Part shown: positions 7,710-20,087 of the stretch, one piece after another
Layout: the number at the start of each line of letters is the position of its first letter
How positions within the stretch are numbered: the first letter of the stretch is position 1
Assembly (NCBI GenBank): GCA_948472945.1
Contig: CAOKVX010000002.1
Coordinates: 124,001 to 188,000, forward strand
Direction: 5' to 3'
From: an uncultured Clostridia bacterium
GTDB taxonomy: Bacteria > Bacillota > Clostridia > Lachnospirales > Lachnospiraceae
DNA: 64,000 nt
Program-made: the position numbers and the translations under genes
Notes under the pieces: model-generated
What the model saw: only the letters and a program-made list of their open reading frames with translations
The model's database searches: none
Told to the model about the DNA's origin: nothing

Positions 7710-10700
7710 TTATAGTTCTTTCGCCTGCCATGACCAGTTCTTTCCGGTTGTACCCGGTACGTTCATGCGCGCCTCGTCATCCAGTCCAATAATATCCTGA
7801 AGCGGGACAATCTTTACGTCCGCATCACAGTCATATAGGTTGTCAAGAAGCTTTTCGGCACATTCTTTTGAGTCAAGATTAGGATACCTCTCCTCGCACC
7901 ATCCGATAAGGGTCTGGTTGTCATGTGTTCCCGAATATACAACCTTGTGCTCCGGAGGAAAATATCCGTCAAGCGGGTCATAATCTGAAAATTGGAGCAC
8001 ATCCGTTCCAAGCACCCCGCATCCGGCTACGAGTCCCCTGACTCCCGGAGTTATAAGCCCAAGGTCTTCAGCCAAAACAGGCAGCGGTCCAAATATGCTG
8101 TAAGCCTTTTCAAACAGCTTTCTTCCAGGTCCAAACTTCCATTTGCCCTCTTTCGCGTTACAATTTTCCGGAACTGACCAGTAGGCCTCAAATCCCCTGA
8201 AATGGTCTAACCTTACATAGTCGTACAGGCCAAATGCGCGTTTGAGCCTTCTCATCCACCAGTCGTATCCGGTCGCTTCAAGTTCCCTCCAGTTGTAAAC
8301 CGGATTGCCCCAAAGCTGTCCGTCCTCAGCAAAATAATCCGGTGGCACTCCGGCCTGTTCTTTTATATACCCTTTATCATCGACACAGAAATATTTTGGC
8401 TCGGCCCACACATCTGCTGAGTCGGCGGACACAAACATAGGCATGTCTCCGATAATTGATATTCCTTTTTCAGCAGCATATTCTCTCACACTGCGCCACG
8501 CAGTCTCAAATACATACTGACAGTACATGTGAAACTCCGCCCTCTCATTAAGGGCTTTGTCGCTATACATTTTTTCATCATAGCGAATGAAGTCTTTTGG
8601 AAATTGCTGCAGCGGAATATTGTCTAACTTTTCTTTAACAGCCAAAAACATTGCATATGGCTTTAACCATTCTTCATTTTCATCTATGAATGCGCGGTAT
8701 GACGTCATATAGCTTTTCTTTTTCCATATTTTATATTCTCCCTCAAGCTCGTCCACCGACTTGCCCAGAAGACTCACATTTCCCGCAAATGCGGAAGCTC
8801 CGGCATACGGCGAGCCGTGCTCGTCCGTCGGATTAACAGGAAGTATCTGCCAATATTTCTGTTTATTTTCCGAAAGGTAATCAATGAACCTGAATGCAGG
8901 GCCGTATATAGTTCCCGGGCCTTCTTCATTAGGAAGAGACGTTATGTGGCAAAGTATTCCGTTTCCTTTTTCCATTCTTTTGCCAAGCGGATTCTTTTTT
9001 CCAAAATAAACTATAACAGCATCCGAAGGATACAGGGACACCGTCACCTTGTCATCATCAAAAGTTAACTTGCGCCCCGAAACAAGTTCAGACGCTGTAG
9101 TTCCATATGCCGGAAGCTCAACCTTGTTAGAATTACATCTGCTGTTATTGAATAGTACGACAGCATATTCCCCGTCAAGCTCCCTTGTATATCCGAATAC
9201 CTCAGTGCCATAATAAAACGGCTCAAAACTTCCCTCGGTAAACACAGGGAACAACTTTCTCAGCCCTATTGCATTGTGGTAAATAGTCATCATATCCTTA
9301 TCTTCACTGCCCCACGGATATGTTCCTCTGTTATATGGGTCTTCATATCCCTGCATACCCGCTTCGTCACCGTAATATATGCAGGGAACTCCCGGCATTG
9401 TCATCTGCAGAAGGGCAAGCATCCACATTCTTCCCTTTGCAATTCCAATCATATCGTCGGAAAGTCTGAAATTCCTCTTCTCCTCATCCGAAATATTATC
9501 CGCATCCGGCGCTTCACCCATATATGTTATTGCTCTTATCCTGTCATGGCTTCCAATCAGATTTAGCGATGAATAGAAATTCTCCCTTGGATAATTCTCA
9601 TACAGACTCATCATAATCTCATACAGATTGACCGCATCAATTCTGCCTAGTACAAAGTTTTGCACGCCGTCCCTGAACGGGTAATTCATGGCCGCGTCGA
9701 GTTCTTCGCCAAGAAGATACTCTCTAAGTACACCGTAGCTTATCTTGTTAGAAGCGTCCTCCCATACTTCGCCGAGCAGTACCGCGTCTTCGCCAAGCTC
9801 AGAGATCATAGCCTGCTTAATTCCCTTAATAAATTCGTCGGGCAGCTCGTCGGCAACGTCAAGTCTCCAGCCTTTCGCCCCAGCTCTCAGCCATTTCCTT
9901 ATAACACTGTTTTCGCCGTCGTAAATAAACTTGCAGTAGCTTTCAGTCAGCTCCTCAACATTCGGCAAATCGTCGACTCCCCACCAGCAGTCGTATTTTC
10001 CATCCTCGCCGAAACGATACCACTCCCTATAATCAGAATCCTCAGACTGAAACGCCCCCACCGTCTCATAGTTTCCATATCTGTTAAAATATACGCTGTC
10101 ACAACCCGTATGGCTGAATACTCCGTCCAATATAACAGAAATACCATACTTCTCAGCTTCTCTGCAAAATATCTCAAAATCTCCGTCTTCCCCAAGCATT
10201 GGGTCAAGCTTCATATAATTCCCTGTATCGTATCTGTGATTGCTTGCGGCGTCAAATATTGGATTTATATACAAAACCGTAATTCCCAAATCACTGAGAT
10301 AAGGCAGCTTTTCCTTAATTCCCTCAAGGTTTCCACCGTAAAAATCCCATGCGCTTATTCTTCCGTCCGGTGTCTTTTCATAGGAAACCGGTTTGTTCCA
10401 GTCCTCAACAAATCTTCTTTCCGGTCCGTTCACATGAGTTTTGAGAGCTTCGTCGACCCTATCCTCAAAACCGTTCCCCCTATGGAAACGGTCCGGAAAT
10501 ATTTGATAAACTATGCCCTTTTTATACCAGTCAGGGACTTTTCTCTCACTGCTGACAGTAAGCTGGAACGACGGTGGGTCGACAAAATACAACTGTCCTT
10601 CGCCGCCCTTTGTATTTTCCGCAGTTCCATACCACATTGTAGTACCGTCTGCACGCGTGATGAGGAAACTATACCATATAATTCCCACGTCATCAGGCGT

Positions 10701-10910
10701 AATATTCACGCTGAACGATACAAATCCGTCCTTTTCCTCCGGCTCCATATCATAAAGGCTTTCGCCAATTCCGTCTATCCATGTTCTTAATGAAACCTCT
10801 GCGCCTGCGTCGTCCCACAAATCCATCTTTAAAAATACCGTACTGCCAATATTGACTGCACCAAACGGATTTCTGTATTCTGTTTTTCTTGAGTTATGAT
10901 ATCCTTTCAT
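7710..10910 (-). CDS. Fused GH13 debranching/amylase and 4-alpha-glucanotransferase (GlgX-MalQ type)
   Basis: A 1,066-residue fusion of two glucan enzymes. Residues 1-120 look like the N-terminal beta domain of neopullulanase-like enzymes. Residues about 125-635 form a GH13 barrel with GWRLDVADELP (nucleophile Asp near 347), LLGEVWE (acid Glu near 379) and IGSHDRIRA (Asp near 453). From about residue 642 a GH77 4-alpha-glucanotransferase begins (GILCHITSLPN), with VRLDHFRGFEAYW near 903, LAEDLGLITPG near 946 and YSGTHDNQTL near 995, so both active sites look intact. The GH77 half is about 420 residues, short for the family. It starts 14 bases after glgA with AAAGGA as ribosome site. Such an enzyme would remove the short stubs left by glycogen phosphorylase. 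Whether the GH13 half acts on branch points, as in GlgX, cannot be told by eye. Confidence 0.9.
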   Translation of the reverse strand: MKGYHNSRKTEYRNPFGAVNIGSTVFLKMDLWDDAGAEVSLRTWIDGIGESLYDMEPEEKDGFVSFSVNITPDDVGIIWYSFLITRADGTTMWYGTAENTKGGEGQLYFVDPPSFQLTVSSERKVPDWYKKGIVYQIFPDRFHRGNGFEDRVDEALKTHVNGPERRFVEDWNKPVSYEKTPDGRISAWDFYGGNLEGIKEKLPYLSDLGITVLYINPIFDAASNHRYDTGNYMKLDPMLGEDGDFEIFCREAEKYGISVILDGVFSHTGCDSVYFNRYGNYETVGAFQSEDSDYREWYRFGEDGKYDCWWGVDDLPNVEELTESYCKFIYDGENSVIRKWLRAGAKGWRLDVADELPDEFIKGIKQAMISELGEDAVLLGEVWEDASNKISYGVLREYLLGEELDAAMNYPFRDGVQNFVLGRIDAVNLYEIMMSLYENYPRENFYSSLNLIGSHDRIRAITYMGEAPDADNISDEEKRNFRLSDDMIGIAKGRMWMLALLQMTMPGVPCIYYGDEAGMQGYEDPYNRGTYPWGSEDKDMMTIYHNAIGLRKLFPVFTEGSFEPFYYGTEVFGYTRELDGEYAVVLFNNSRCNSNKVELPAYGTTASELVSGRKLTFDDDKVTVSLYPSDAVIVYFGKKNPLGKRMEKGNGILCHITSLPNEEGPGTIYGPAFRFIDYLSENKQKYWQILPVNPTDEHGSPYAGASAFAGNVSLLGKSVDELEGEYKIWKKKSYMTSYRAFIDENEEWLKPYAMFLAVKEKLDNIPLQQFPKDFIRYDEKMYSDKALNERAEFHMYCQYVFETAWRSVREYAAEKGISIIGDMPMFVSADSADVWAEPKYFCVDDKGYIKEQAGVPPDYFAEDGQLWGNPVYNWRELEATGYDWWMRRLKRAFGLYDYVRLDHFRGFEAYWSVPENCNAKEGKWKFGPGRKLFEKAYSIFGPLPVLAEDLGLITPGVRGLVAGCGVLGTDVLQFSDYDPLDGYFPPEHKVVYSGTHDNQTLIGWCEERYPNLDSKECAEKLLDNLYDCDADVKIVPLQDIIGLDDEARMNVPGTTGKNWSWQAKEL

Positions 10911-10924
10911 GTCAAAAAAATCCT

Positions 10925-12994
10925 TTATTCTTTTTTATTATTTGATTTCTCATCTGATTTTTCCGCCGGTGTTTTTGCGCGTTCAGACTTGTCTTCGGTC
11001 ACAGGCTTTTTTATCTCTTTTCCGGTATCTTTTTTCTCCTGACCGGTCTTGGCCGTCTTTGTAGTTTTTTCTGCCTTTAAAGTCTTATTGACATCTGCCG
11101 CCTCTTCAGATATATTTCCTGCTTTTTTACTGTCTTTTAAAGTCTCTTTATCAGAATTCGCCGCCACTGCATCTTTCTCAACATCTTTTTTCATTTGCCC
11201 GGACTTTTCCGCCTTTACGGACTTTACAGCTTTTTCAATCTCTTTCACAGGTTCCTGCTTTTGAGACACTTTTTCTGATTCTTTATCAATCGACGGCGCC
11301 TCTGCGGCTTTCTCCGTCTCCGCTGTCGTCTTATTGTCTTTTACAGACTTTACAGTTTTTGCAGTTCTTGAAGTCTTTGCTTTAGACGTTTTTGAGGACT
11401 CTGCTTTTTTTCGCGGCGCCGCTTTCTTTTTTTCGACATTTTTCTTAGTCACCGGTGTTTTTTTTTCTTGTTCTGTCTCTTCGTTCTCACCTTTACCCCC
11501 GACGTCGTCAGGCTCAGAATCAATTTTTCTGATACCGGCAGCTTCAGGATGAAGCCTAAGATACATGTCTACATAGTTCTCGGCCGCCTGCTTCCAGCTG
11601 AAATCCTCGTTCATAGCAGTTTCCTGCAGTTTTTTCCAGTCATCTTTCTTGTTGTAATACACGTAAACCGCATTCTTTATCGTAAACAGCATCTCGTGGG
11701 CATTATAGTTGGCAAAACTGAAGCCAGTTCCCTCACCGGTATACATATTGTAAGGCTTGACGCTGTCTTTCAGTCCGCCCACCTCCCTGACTATAGGGAG
11801 CGTTCCGTATGCCATTGCTATCATCTGCGACAATCCGCACGGTTCAAACCGTGACGGCATAAGAATCATGTCGGCTCCGGAATACATGCGGTGGCTTAAC
11901 TTTTCATCAAACATAATCTTAACCGATAGCTTTCCACGGTATATATTTTCGTAATACCGCAGCATATCTTCATATTCCCTGTCGCCTGTTCCAAGTATTG
12001 CAAGCTGAAGCGATTCCCTCATCAGTTCGTCGAACACTTCCCTGACAAGGGTCATTCCCTTTTGTTCGGTGAGACGTCCTATCATAATAATCAACGGAAT
12101 ATCAGGATTCTGCTCAAGTCCAAGTTCTTCCTGAATGGCGCGCTTACACTCTTTCTTTCCATCAATATTATTAACATCATACTGACGTGCTATATCATTA
12201 TCTTTCTGCGGGTTGTATGCTTCGGTATCTATTCCGTTAAGTATTCCATACAGTATATGATTTCTCCTCTGGAATATTTTTTCCATATGTTCGCCATAAT
12301 AACTATTTTGAATCTCCCCCGCATAAGTAGGGCTGACCGTGGAGAGTATGTCACTGTAACAGAGAGCCCCCTGCATATAGTTAATGGACGTCCTATCACA
12401 GCGAAGCTGCTGCGCCGCCGGAGCAATGTGTGAAAGACCCAGGATATCACCGAGAATCAAATCGGTAAACTGACCTTGGAATTTCAGATTGTGCACCGTA
12501 AAAACGGTTTTTATATTATCATACAGAGGCATGCCGCCGTAAAACTCTCTTAGAAACACAGGCGCCAGAGCCGTATGCCAGTCATTACAGTGAAGTATAT
12601 CGCACTCAAAATCCGGCAGGTACTGTATACATTCAACAATCGCCTTTGAAAAGAATGCGATTCTCTCCCCGTCGTCAAAATAACCGTAGGCGCCATGCCT
12701 TGCAAAATAAGATTCATTATCTACAAAGTAATATGTCACACCATTGTGCTCAAGCTGCTCAATACCGCAGTACTGGTTTCTCCATCCAAGCGGCACATAA
12801 AATTGTGTGACATGCCTTAGCTCTCTTTTGTATTCTTCAGGCATATCCAAAAACTTAGGTATAATTACCCTCACATCACATCCCGCTTTTTTTAGTGCGG
12901 GCGGCAGAGACCCCGCCACATCGCCAAGACCTCCTGTCTTCATAAATGGCACTGCCTCAAAAGCTGCAAATAATACATTCAATCTGTCTTTCAT
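10925..12994 (-). CDS. glgA: Glycogen synthase with a long Lys-rich C-terminal tail
   Basis: GT5 family enzyme transferring glucose from ADP-glucose to the non-reducing end of glycogen. The first 480 residues are a normal GlgA: KTGGLGDV near the N-terminus (ADP-glucose binding), HCNDWHTA, the start of the second Rossmann domain at PLIIMIGRLTEQKG, and PSRFEPCGLSQ with catalytic Glu. From about residue 485 to 689 there is an extension absent from ordinary GlgA (about 480 residues). It is built mostly of Lys, Glu, Ala, Thr and Ser and is presumably disordered (for example KKKAAPRKKAESSKTSKAK). GlgB in the same operon carries a shorter tail of the same kind. The start has GGAGG. It lies between glgD (48 bases) and the debranching fusion (14 bases). 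Confidence 0.95.
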   Translation of the reverse strand: MKDRLNVLFAAFEAVPFMKTGGLGDVAGSLPPALKKAGCDVRVIIPKFLDMPEEYKRELRHVTQFYVPLGWRNQYCGIEQLEHNGVTYYFVDNESYFARHGAYGYFDDGERIAFFSKAIVECIQYLPDFECDILHCNDWHTALAPVFLREFYGGMPLYDNIKTVFTVHNLKFQGQFTDLILGDILGLSHIAPAAQQLRCDRTSINYMQGALCYSDILSTVSPTYAGEIQNSYYGEHMEKIFQRRNHILYGILNGIDTEAYNPQKDNDIARQYDVNNIDGKKECKRAIQEELGLEQNPDIPLIIMIGRLTEQKGMTLVREVFDELMRESLQLAILGTGDREYEDMLRYYENIYRGKLSVKIMFDEKLSHRMYSGADMILMPSRFEPCGLSQMIAMAYGTLPIVREVGGLKDSVKPYNMYTGEGTGFSFANYNAHEMLFTIKNAVYVYYNKKDDWKKLQETAMNEDFSWKQAAENYVDMYLRLHPEAAGIRKIDSEPDDVGGKGENEETEQEKKTPVTKKNVEKKKAAPRKKAESSKTSKAKTSRTAKTVKSVKDNKTTAETEKAAEAPSIDKESEKVSQKQEPVKEIEKAVKSVKAEKSGQMKKDVEKDAVAANSDKETLKDSKKAGNISEEAADVNKTLKAEKTTKTAKTGQEKKDTGKEIKKPVTEDKSERAKTPAEKSDEKSNNKKE

Positions 12995-13042
12995 ACTAAT
13001 CCTCCAATACTCGAAACCCTACTGCCAGCCTGCTGGTAGACA

Positions 13043-14131
13043 CTAATTGTTCTTTTCCTTGATAAAAATATTATCCGTTGTACCTTTGATGACAATACCG
13101 CTCTGAATAGTATTTTTCATATCGATAATTGCATTTTCTATAACCGCTCCGGACTTTATTACACAGTTTTGCATAATTATACTGTTCTTTACAACAGCCC
13201 CCGGCTCTATAACTACATTCCTAAACAGTACGCTGTCCTCCACCGTTCCTGAAACTTTACATCCCGCAGGAATAAGGCTGTTTCTCACGTCACAGCTATC
13301 TCCGTATTTGGATGGAATAGAATCATGTTCCTTAGTAAGAATCGGCGTGTCAGTCGTGAAAAGCTCATTGTGGACGCTGAAATTAAGCGGGTCCATACAG
13401 CTTTTGAAATATGTTTCGATATTAAATATATTCCTTACATAACCGTCAAACTTATACGTCTGTACATTTATTCCGCTGTCATACTCTATTATCTGGAATA
13501 AATCCTTGAAATTAACCGCAGCATACCATTCAACAATATCCATCAGCAGACTTGTGTTAATTATAAAACAGTCTATAAACGCTTTATCCCCCTCTTTTAC
13601 CCCAACAGTGACATTTGTAACCTTGCCATTGTCCTCATGGATACAGTTTACCATTTTGTCGTCCTGATGCGCTGTGGTATACGCCATAGTTATATCCGCT
13701 CCGCTCTCCTTATGCGCCTCGTACAGTTTTGAGTAATCCATGTTGCAGACAGTATTAGTCGCAGCAACAATAACATATGGAGCAGGCGAGCGCTCAAAAA
13801 ATATTTTATTTCTGGCAAAATCCCTTATCATAAACCTCTCGCAGGAATTGTTCACACCATATACAGAACCCGGAAGTATAAAAAGTCCTTCCTCTTTTCT
13901 GTCAAGAGACCACTCGCTTCCTGCGCCAACATGGTCAATTATGGAGCGGTATTTATACGGTGTAATAATTCCAACCGTCATAATCCCCGAATTAACCATA
14001 TTGGATAACGGGAAGTCTATAATACGATACCTGCTCCCATACGGAAGCGACGCTATCGTTCTGTCTCCCGCAATAATATTCAATTCGTTAATACTAAAAT
14101 TAGCCGTTATTAATCCTACAATCTTATCCAC
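13043..14131 (-). CDS. glgD: GlgD, regulatory subunit of ADP-glucose pyrophosphorylase
   Basis: 362 residues of the nucleotidyltransferase fold with a left-handed beta-helix C-terminus (repeats around VVIEPGAVVKNSIIMQ). It resembles GlgC (YRIIDFPLSNMVNSGI) but has lost the N-terminal GGxGxRL phosphate loop (it reads GLITANFSINELNI), the mark of the non-catalytic GlgD partner known in Firmicutes to modulate the GlgC/GlgD heterotetramer. The start is a GTG at 14131 with a strong GGGGAGGGG six or seven bases upstream. It begins 15 bases after glgC, consistent with stoichiometric expression. Confidence 0.93.
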   Translation of the reverse strand: MDKIVGLITANFSINELNIIAGDRTIASLPYGSRYRIIDFPLSNMVNSGIMTVGIITPYKYRSIIDHVGAGSEWSLDRKEEGLFILPGSVYGVNNSCERFMIRDFARNKIFFERSPAPYVIVAATNTVCNMDYSKLYEAHKESGADITMAYTTAHQDDKMVNCIHEDNGKVTNVTVGVKEGDKAFIDCFIINTSLLMDIVEWYAAVNFKDLFQIIEYDSGINVQTYKFDGYVRNIFNIETYFKSCMDPLNFSVHNELFTTDTPILTKEHDSIPSKYGDSCDVRNSLIPAGCKVSGTVEDSVLFRNVVIEPGAVVKNSIIMQNCVIKSGAVIENAIIDMKNTIQSGIVIKGTTDNIFIKEKNN

Positions 14132-14146
14132 TACAGACCCCTCCCC

Positions 14147-15286
14147 TTATGCCTTAAATACATAATCATTTCCAATAACAGTAATATCCTTCTCAGAATC
14201 CTCATCTCCAAGTACAACGCCTTTGCTGACAACACTGTTCTCTCCAAGTATCGAACGGTTAACAACAGCCCCCTCCTCAACTCTAGCGCCAGGCAAAAGT
14301 ATAGAGTTTATGACCTTTGCTCCTTCTCCGACATAACTTCCAGTACTCAGTATGGAATGCTCAACATCACCGAGCACACGGCATGCATTTGCAACATAGC
14401 TCTGCGACAGTACAGCGCTCCTTCCGATATACTGAGGCGGATATACGTTTGAATTGCTCATCACCTGAAAATCTTTACTCTCCAATGAAAACGGCGGGTC
14501 CGGCTCAAGAAAACTCATGCTGGTTTCATAATACTCAGGAATTGTTCCGACATCCCTCCAAAATCCGTTAAATTTATAGCAGAACAGCCTCCTGTTCTCA
14601 CCCAACAGCTTAGGGATTATATTCTTACCAAAATCATGGTCTGAATTTTCATCCTTGCTGTCCTCTATAAGGGCATCGACGAGAACCTTTTTGTTAAATA
14701 TATATATACCCATTGACGCGAGGTTAGAGTCAGGATTCTTTGGCTTCTCCGAAAACTTTGTTATTCTTCCATCCTCATCAGCAGTTATTATTCCAAATCT
14801 CGGCGCTTCTTTCCACTCTACCGGTATTACTGATACCGTAAGCTCCGCTTCATTTTTTATATGCTCGCTGAGCATATACTGGTAATTCATATGATAGAGA
14901 TGGTCTCCAGACAAAATTAGTATATATTCCGAATCGTAGAGATTCAAAAACTCCAGATTCTGATAAATCGAATCTGCCGTGCCCTTGTACCATTCACCTC
15001 CTGCCTCAGTCGCGTAAGGGGGAAGCACGAATATACCCCCGTCGCGCTTATTGAGATTCCATGCCTTTCCACTGCTTATATACGAATTAAGGATAAACGG
15101 CCTGTATTGTGTAAGAACCCCCACGGTGTCTATACTTGAATTGGCACAGTTTGATAACGAAAAATCGATTATCCTGTATTTTCCTCCAAATGAGACTGCA
15201 GGCTTTGCAATACTTTTTGTAAGAGCCCCTAACCTGCTTCCCTGCCCTCCGGCGAGAAGCATTGCAATACATTTTTTCTTTTTCAT
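14147..15286 (-). CDS. glgC: Glucose-1-phosphate adenylyltransferase, catalytic subunit
   Basis: Makes ADP-glucose from glucose 1-phosphate and ATP, the committed step of bacterial glycogen synthesis. The 379-residue protein has the phosphate loop [15 protein letters not shown], the [19 protein letters not shown] block, the [12 protein letters not shown] segment, [11 protein letters not shown] (metal-binding Asp) and FSEKP, followed by a beta-helix domain. It starts at an ATG with GGGGGA upstream, 41 bases after glgP, and is followed at once by glgD. GlgC family enzymes are allosteric; which effector acts here cannot be read from sequence by eye. Confidence 0.95.
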   Translation of the reverse strand: MKKKKCIAMLLAGGQGSRLGALTKSIAKPAVSFGGKYRIIDFSLSNCANSSIDTVGVLTQYRPFILNSYISSGKAWNLNKRDGGIFVLPPYATEAGGEWYKGTADSIYQNLEFLNLYDSEYILILSGDHLYHMNYQYMLSEHIKNEAELTVSVIPVEWKEAPRFGIITADEDGRITKFSEKPKNPDSNLASMGIYIFNKKVLVDALIEDSKDENSDHDFGKNIIPKLLGENRRLFCYKFNGFWRDVGTIPEYYETSMSFLEPDPPFSLESKDFQVMSNSNVYPPQYIGRSAVLSQSYVANACRVLGDVEHSILSTGSYVGEGAKVINSILLPGARVEEGAVVNRSILGENSVVSKGVVLGDEDSEKDITVIGNDYVFKA

Positions 15287-15327
15287 TGTAATCCCCCTTT
15301 ATAATTATATCACCGTTTCGCTGCCAT

Positions 15328-17760
15328 TTATTGTAAATTCCATATTTCTTCCGCATACTGACGTATTGTCCTGTCACTTGAGAAGAAACCTGATTTTGCG
15401 GTATTATGAAGTGATATCTTTCCCCATTCATTCCTATCGCCGTAGAGTCTTTCAAGATTATGCCATGCCTCGACATAGCTTCTGAAATCTTTTAGCACGA
15501 AAAACTCGTCATTACTTCGCATTACATTGTCAAATACAAGCTCAAAATTTCCTGATAATCTGCCATATGTCCCGTCAACTAGCTGGTCCATTACAGTCTT
15601 TATCATGGAATCATTGTTATATTCATCCCATGCATAATAATTTCTCTCAGACCTGTATCTTTCAACCTCCTCCGAGCGCAGTCCGAATATTTTAATGTTT
15701 TCTTCTCCCACGAGTTCTGCAATCTCTACATTGGCCCCGTCAAGCGTTCCGAGCGTTATCGCTCCGTTCATCATAAACTTCATGTTGCCCGTACCTGACG
15801 CCTCCATTCCGGCTGTAGATATCTGTTCGCTTATGTCTGCTGCCGGATATATATACTGTGCGTTTGAAACCGCGAAATTAGGGACAAACGCAACTTTAAT
15901 CTTTCCGTTCACCCTCTCGTCGCTGTTGACTACATCCGCTACAGAATTTACAAGCCTTATCACGTCCTTTGCATACGCATACCCTTGCGCCGCCTTACCC
16001 GCAAATATAAACGTGGTAGGCCTCATATGAAAATCAGGCTCAGTAATAATTCTATTGTACAGATGCATGACTTTGAGCACATTCAGAAGCTGTCTCTTAT
16101 ATGCGTGGAATCTTTTAACCTGAATATCAAATATTGAATCGCAGTCTACAACAACACCGCTTGTCTCGGCGATATACTTTGCAAGACGCTCCTTATTCTT
16201 TCTCTTGCATTTATTGAACTCTCGCAGGAACGACGGGTCATCCTTAAACTGCAATAGCTTCTCAAGCTCGTCTGCGTCTGACATCCACTGTTCTCCGATA
16301 CTCTCGGTAATCAATTTGCTGAGGGACGGATTGGCCTGTGCAAGGAAACGCCTGTGTGTAATTCCGTTCGTCTTATTCTGGAATTTCTGAGGTGTCAATG
16401 TATAGAAATCATTCAGCACGTCATGTTTTAAAATATCAGTGTGAAGCGCGGCAACACCGTTAACCGTGTGTCCTGCAATAATTGAAAGATTAGCCATACG
16501 TACCTGTCCATTCCATAATATAGCCGTTCCCTCAAGCAGCTGCTGCCAGTTATCTATATCTCTAGGGAAACTTTCCCTGTATCGCCTGTCAATCTCCTCG
16601 ACAAAGTCATACACACGCGGAAGAATTCTTCTGAACATATCAATCGGCCATTTCTCAAGAGCCTCCGGAAGAATTGTGTGGTTAGTATACGATATGGTCT
16701 TTGTCGTAATATCCCATGCCGTATCCCAATCAAGTCCCTCGTTATCAATCAGAATTCTAAGCAGCTCAGGCGCACAGAGCGCAGGGTGTGTATCATTCGT
16801 ATGAATAGAGACAAGCTCAGGCAGTTTCTTCAAATCATCGCCGTACTCCCTCTTGAATGTCCTTACAATATTTGCTATTCCGGCAGCCACAAACATATAT
16901 TCCTGCTTTAATCTGAGAATTTTACCAGCATCGCTGTTGTCGTTAGGATAAAGAAGACTTGTAATAGCTTCAACGTCTGACCTGAACTTCATGGCCCCGC
17001 TGTAGTCTCCATTGTTAAACGCATCCATATCGAAGTCCTCCTCAGCAGGTTCGGCGCTCCAAAGGCGAAGCGTATTAACCGTCTCTCCCTTATAACCTAC
17101 TATAGGCACATCGTATGGGACTGCACGTATCGTCTCGGCTCCTTCCCAAGTACACCAAAACTTGTCTCCCTCGTAATGACGGACTACCTCACCGCCAAAG
17201 TGTACAAGCTCTGCTGCGGCCGGTCTTGCAGTCTCCCACGGATATCCGCCCTCAAGCCAGTTATCAGGCAGTTCAACCTGCCTTCCGTCCTTAATCTCCT
17301 GTTTAAACAGTCCGTAACGGTATCTTATTCCGTTACCCTGTCCGGCATATCCGAGGCTCGCAAGCGAATCAATAAAGCAAGCTGCAAGTCTTCCGAGTCC
17401 TCCGTTTCCAAGACCCGCGTCTTTCTCCTGCTCCAAAATAGCGTCCAAATCTTCTCCCATATCAGAGAGACCTTCCCTGACAATGTCCAGCACTTCAAAA
17501 TTAATCAGATAATTTTCAAGAAGCTTTCCGATGAGAAATTCCATTGAAAAGTAATAAACTTTTTTCTTTTTATTCTTAACAGCCTCTCCGTCAGACTGTT
17601 CCCTTATCTCCTTAGCCTCTCTGCCAATAAGCTTGACCAAAACGGTATACCTTTCCGCAATGCTTGACTTCTCAAAGGTTTTTCCAAAAACCCTTCCAAA
17701 CATAGCGTTATATTTCTGCTTAAAATCCTCTTTGTCCTCAAACAGTAACTCTGCTGCCAT
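15328..17760 (-). CDS. glgP: Glycogen phosphorylase
   Basis: GT35 enzyme releasing glucose 1-phosphate from glycogen ends with phosphate; uses pyridoxal phosphate. At 810 residues it has the usual bacterial length. Signatures include YFSMEFLIGKLLENYLINF near the N-terminus, GLGNGGLGRLAACFIDS, the SIHTNDTHPALC segment, QVKRFHAYKRQ, and EASGTGNMKFMMNGAIT near residue 655, whose Lys binds the cofactor. The start follows GGGAGG. It sits between glgB (57 bases) and glgC (41 bases), so the degradative and biosynthetic enzymes share one transcript. Confidence 0.96.
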   Translation of the reverse strand: MAAELLFEDKEDFKQKYNAMFGRVFGKTFEKSSIAERYTVLVKLIGREAKEIREQSDGEAVKNKKKKVYYFSMEFLIGKLLENYLINFEVLDIVREGLSDMGEDLDAILEQEKDAGLGNGGLGRLAACFIDSLASLGYAGQGNGIRYRYGLFKQEIKDGRQVELPDNWLEGGYPWETARPAAAELVHFGGEVVRHYEGDKFWCTWEGAETIRAVPYDVPIVGYKGETVNTLRLWSAEPAEEDFDMDAFNNGDYSGAMKFRSDVEAITSLLYPNDNSDAGKILRLKQEYMFVAAGIANIVRTFKREYGDDLKKLPELVSIHTNDTHPALCAPELLRILIDNEGLDWDTAWDITTKTISYTNHTILPEALEKWPIDMFRRILPRVYDFVEEIDRRYRESFPRDIDNWQQLLEGTAILWNGQVRMANLSIIAGHTVNGVAALHTDILKHDVLNDFYTLTPQKFQNKTNGITHRRFLAQANPSLSKLITESIGEQWMSDADELEKLLQFKDDPSFLREFNKCKRKNKERLAKYIAETSGVVVDCDSIFDIQVKRFHAYKRQLLNVLKVMHLYNRIITEPDFHMRPTTFIFAGKAAQGYAYAKDVIRLVNSVADVVNSDERVNGKIKVAFVPNFAVSNAQYIYPAADISEQISTAGMEASGTGNMKFMMNGAITLGTLDGANVEIAELVGEENIKIFGLRSEEVERYRSERNYYAWDEYNNDSMIKTVMDQLVDGTYGRLSGNFELVFDNVMRSNDEFFVLKDFRSYVEAWHNLERLYGDRNEWGKISLHNTAKSGFFSSDRTIRQYAEEIWNLQ

Positions 17761-17817
17761 AAAAATATTCCTCCCTGTCTTTCATCTAATTAAGTTGAAT
17801 TTATTTTATTATATTAC

Positions 17818-19848
<2,031 letters not shown>

Positions 19849-19920
19849 AATACAACACCCACCTTGTCCTTATTTAGGACAGGCCGGACAGTTATTTTGG
19901 CCTCTCCTATTTTTATTTAT

Positions 19921-19949
19921 ATTTTATCATTTTTTCATATTAAAGACAA
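19921..19949 (-). promoter_or_regulatory. Promoter of the glycogen operon
   Basis: TTGTCT and TAAAAT with a 17-base spacer on the minus strand, about 70 bases before the glgB start. The 305-base spacer 19,849-20,153 holds this promoter, a small GTCC/GGAC inverted repeat in the glgB leader, and the gdhA terminator; nothing else was recognised in it. Confidence 0.55.
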
Positions 19950-20087
19950 GACATTTTTCCAAAATTATCTAACATTTATCCATACGCTGGCAATATTTTT
20001 TAACATATTTTTCCAGAATAATTTATCGTAAATTATCTTTTTTTTATGAATAAACTGACTGTTCTTTTATCATTTCAATATATAAAA

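Noticed and set aside
9660-10790. 376-codon open frame on the plus strand
   Set aside because: It is the complement of the well-supported GH13-MalQ fusion, has no ribosome site or recognisable domain, and its composition follows the gene opposite.
13043-14131. Calling this gene a second catalytic glgC
   Set aside because: The phosphate-binding GGxGxRL loop is replaced, so it is the GlgD regulatory type.
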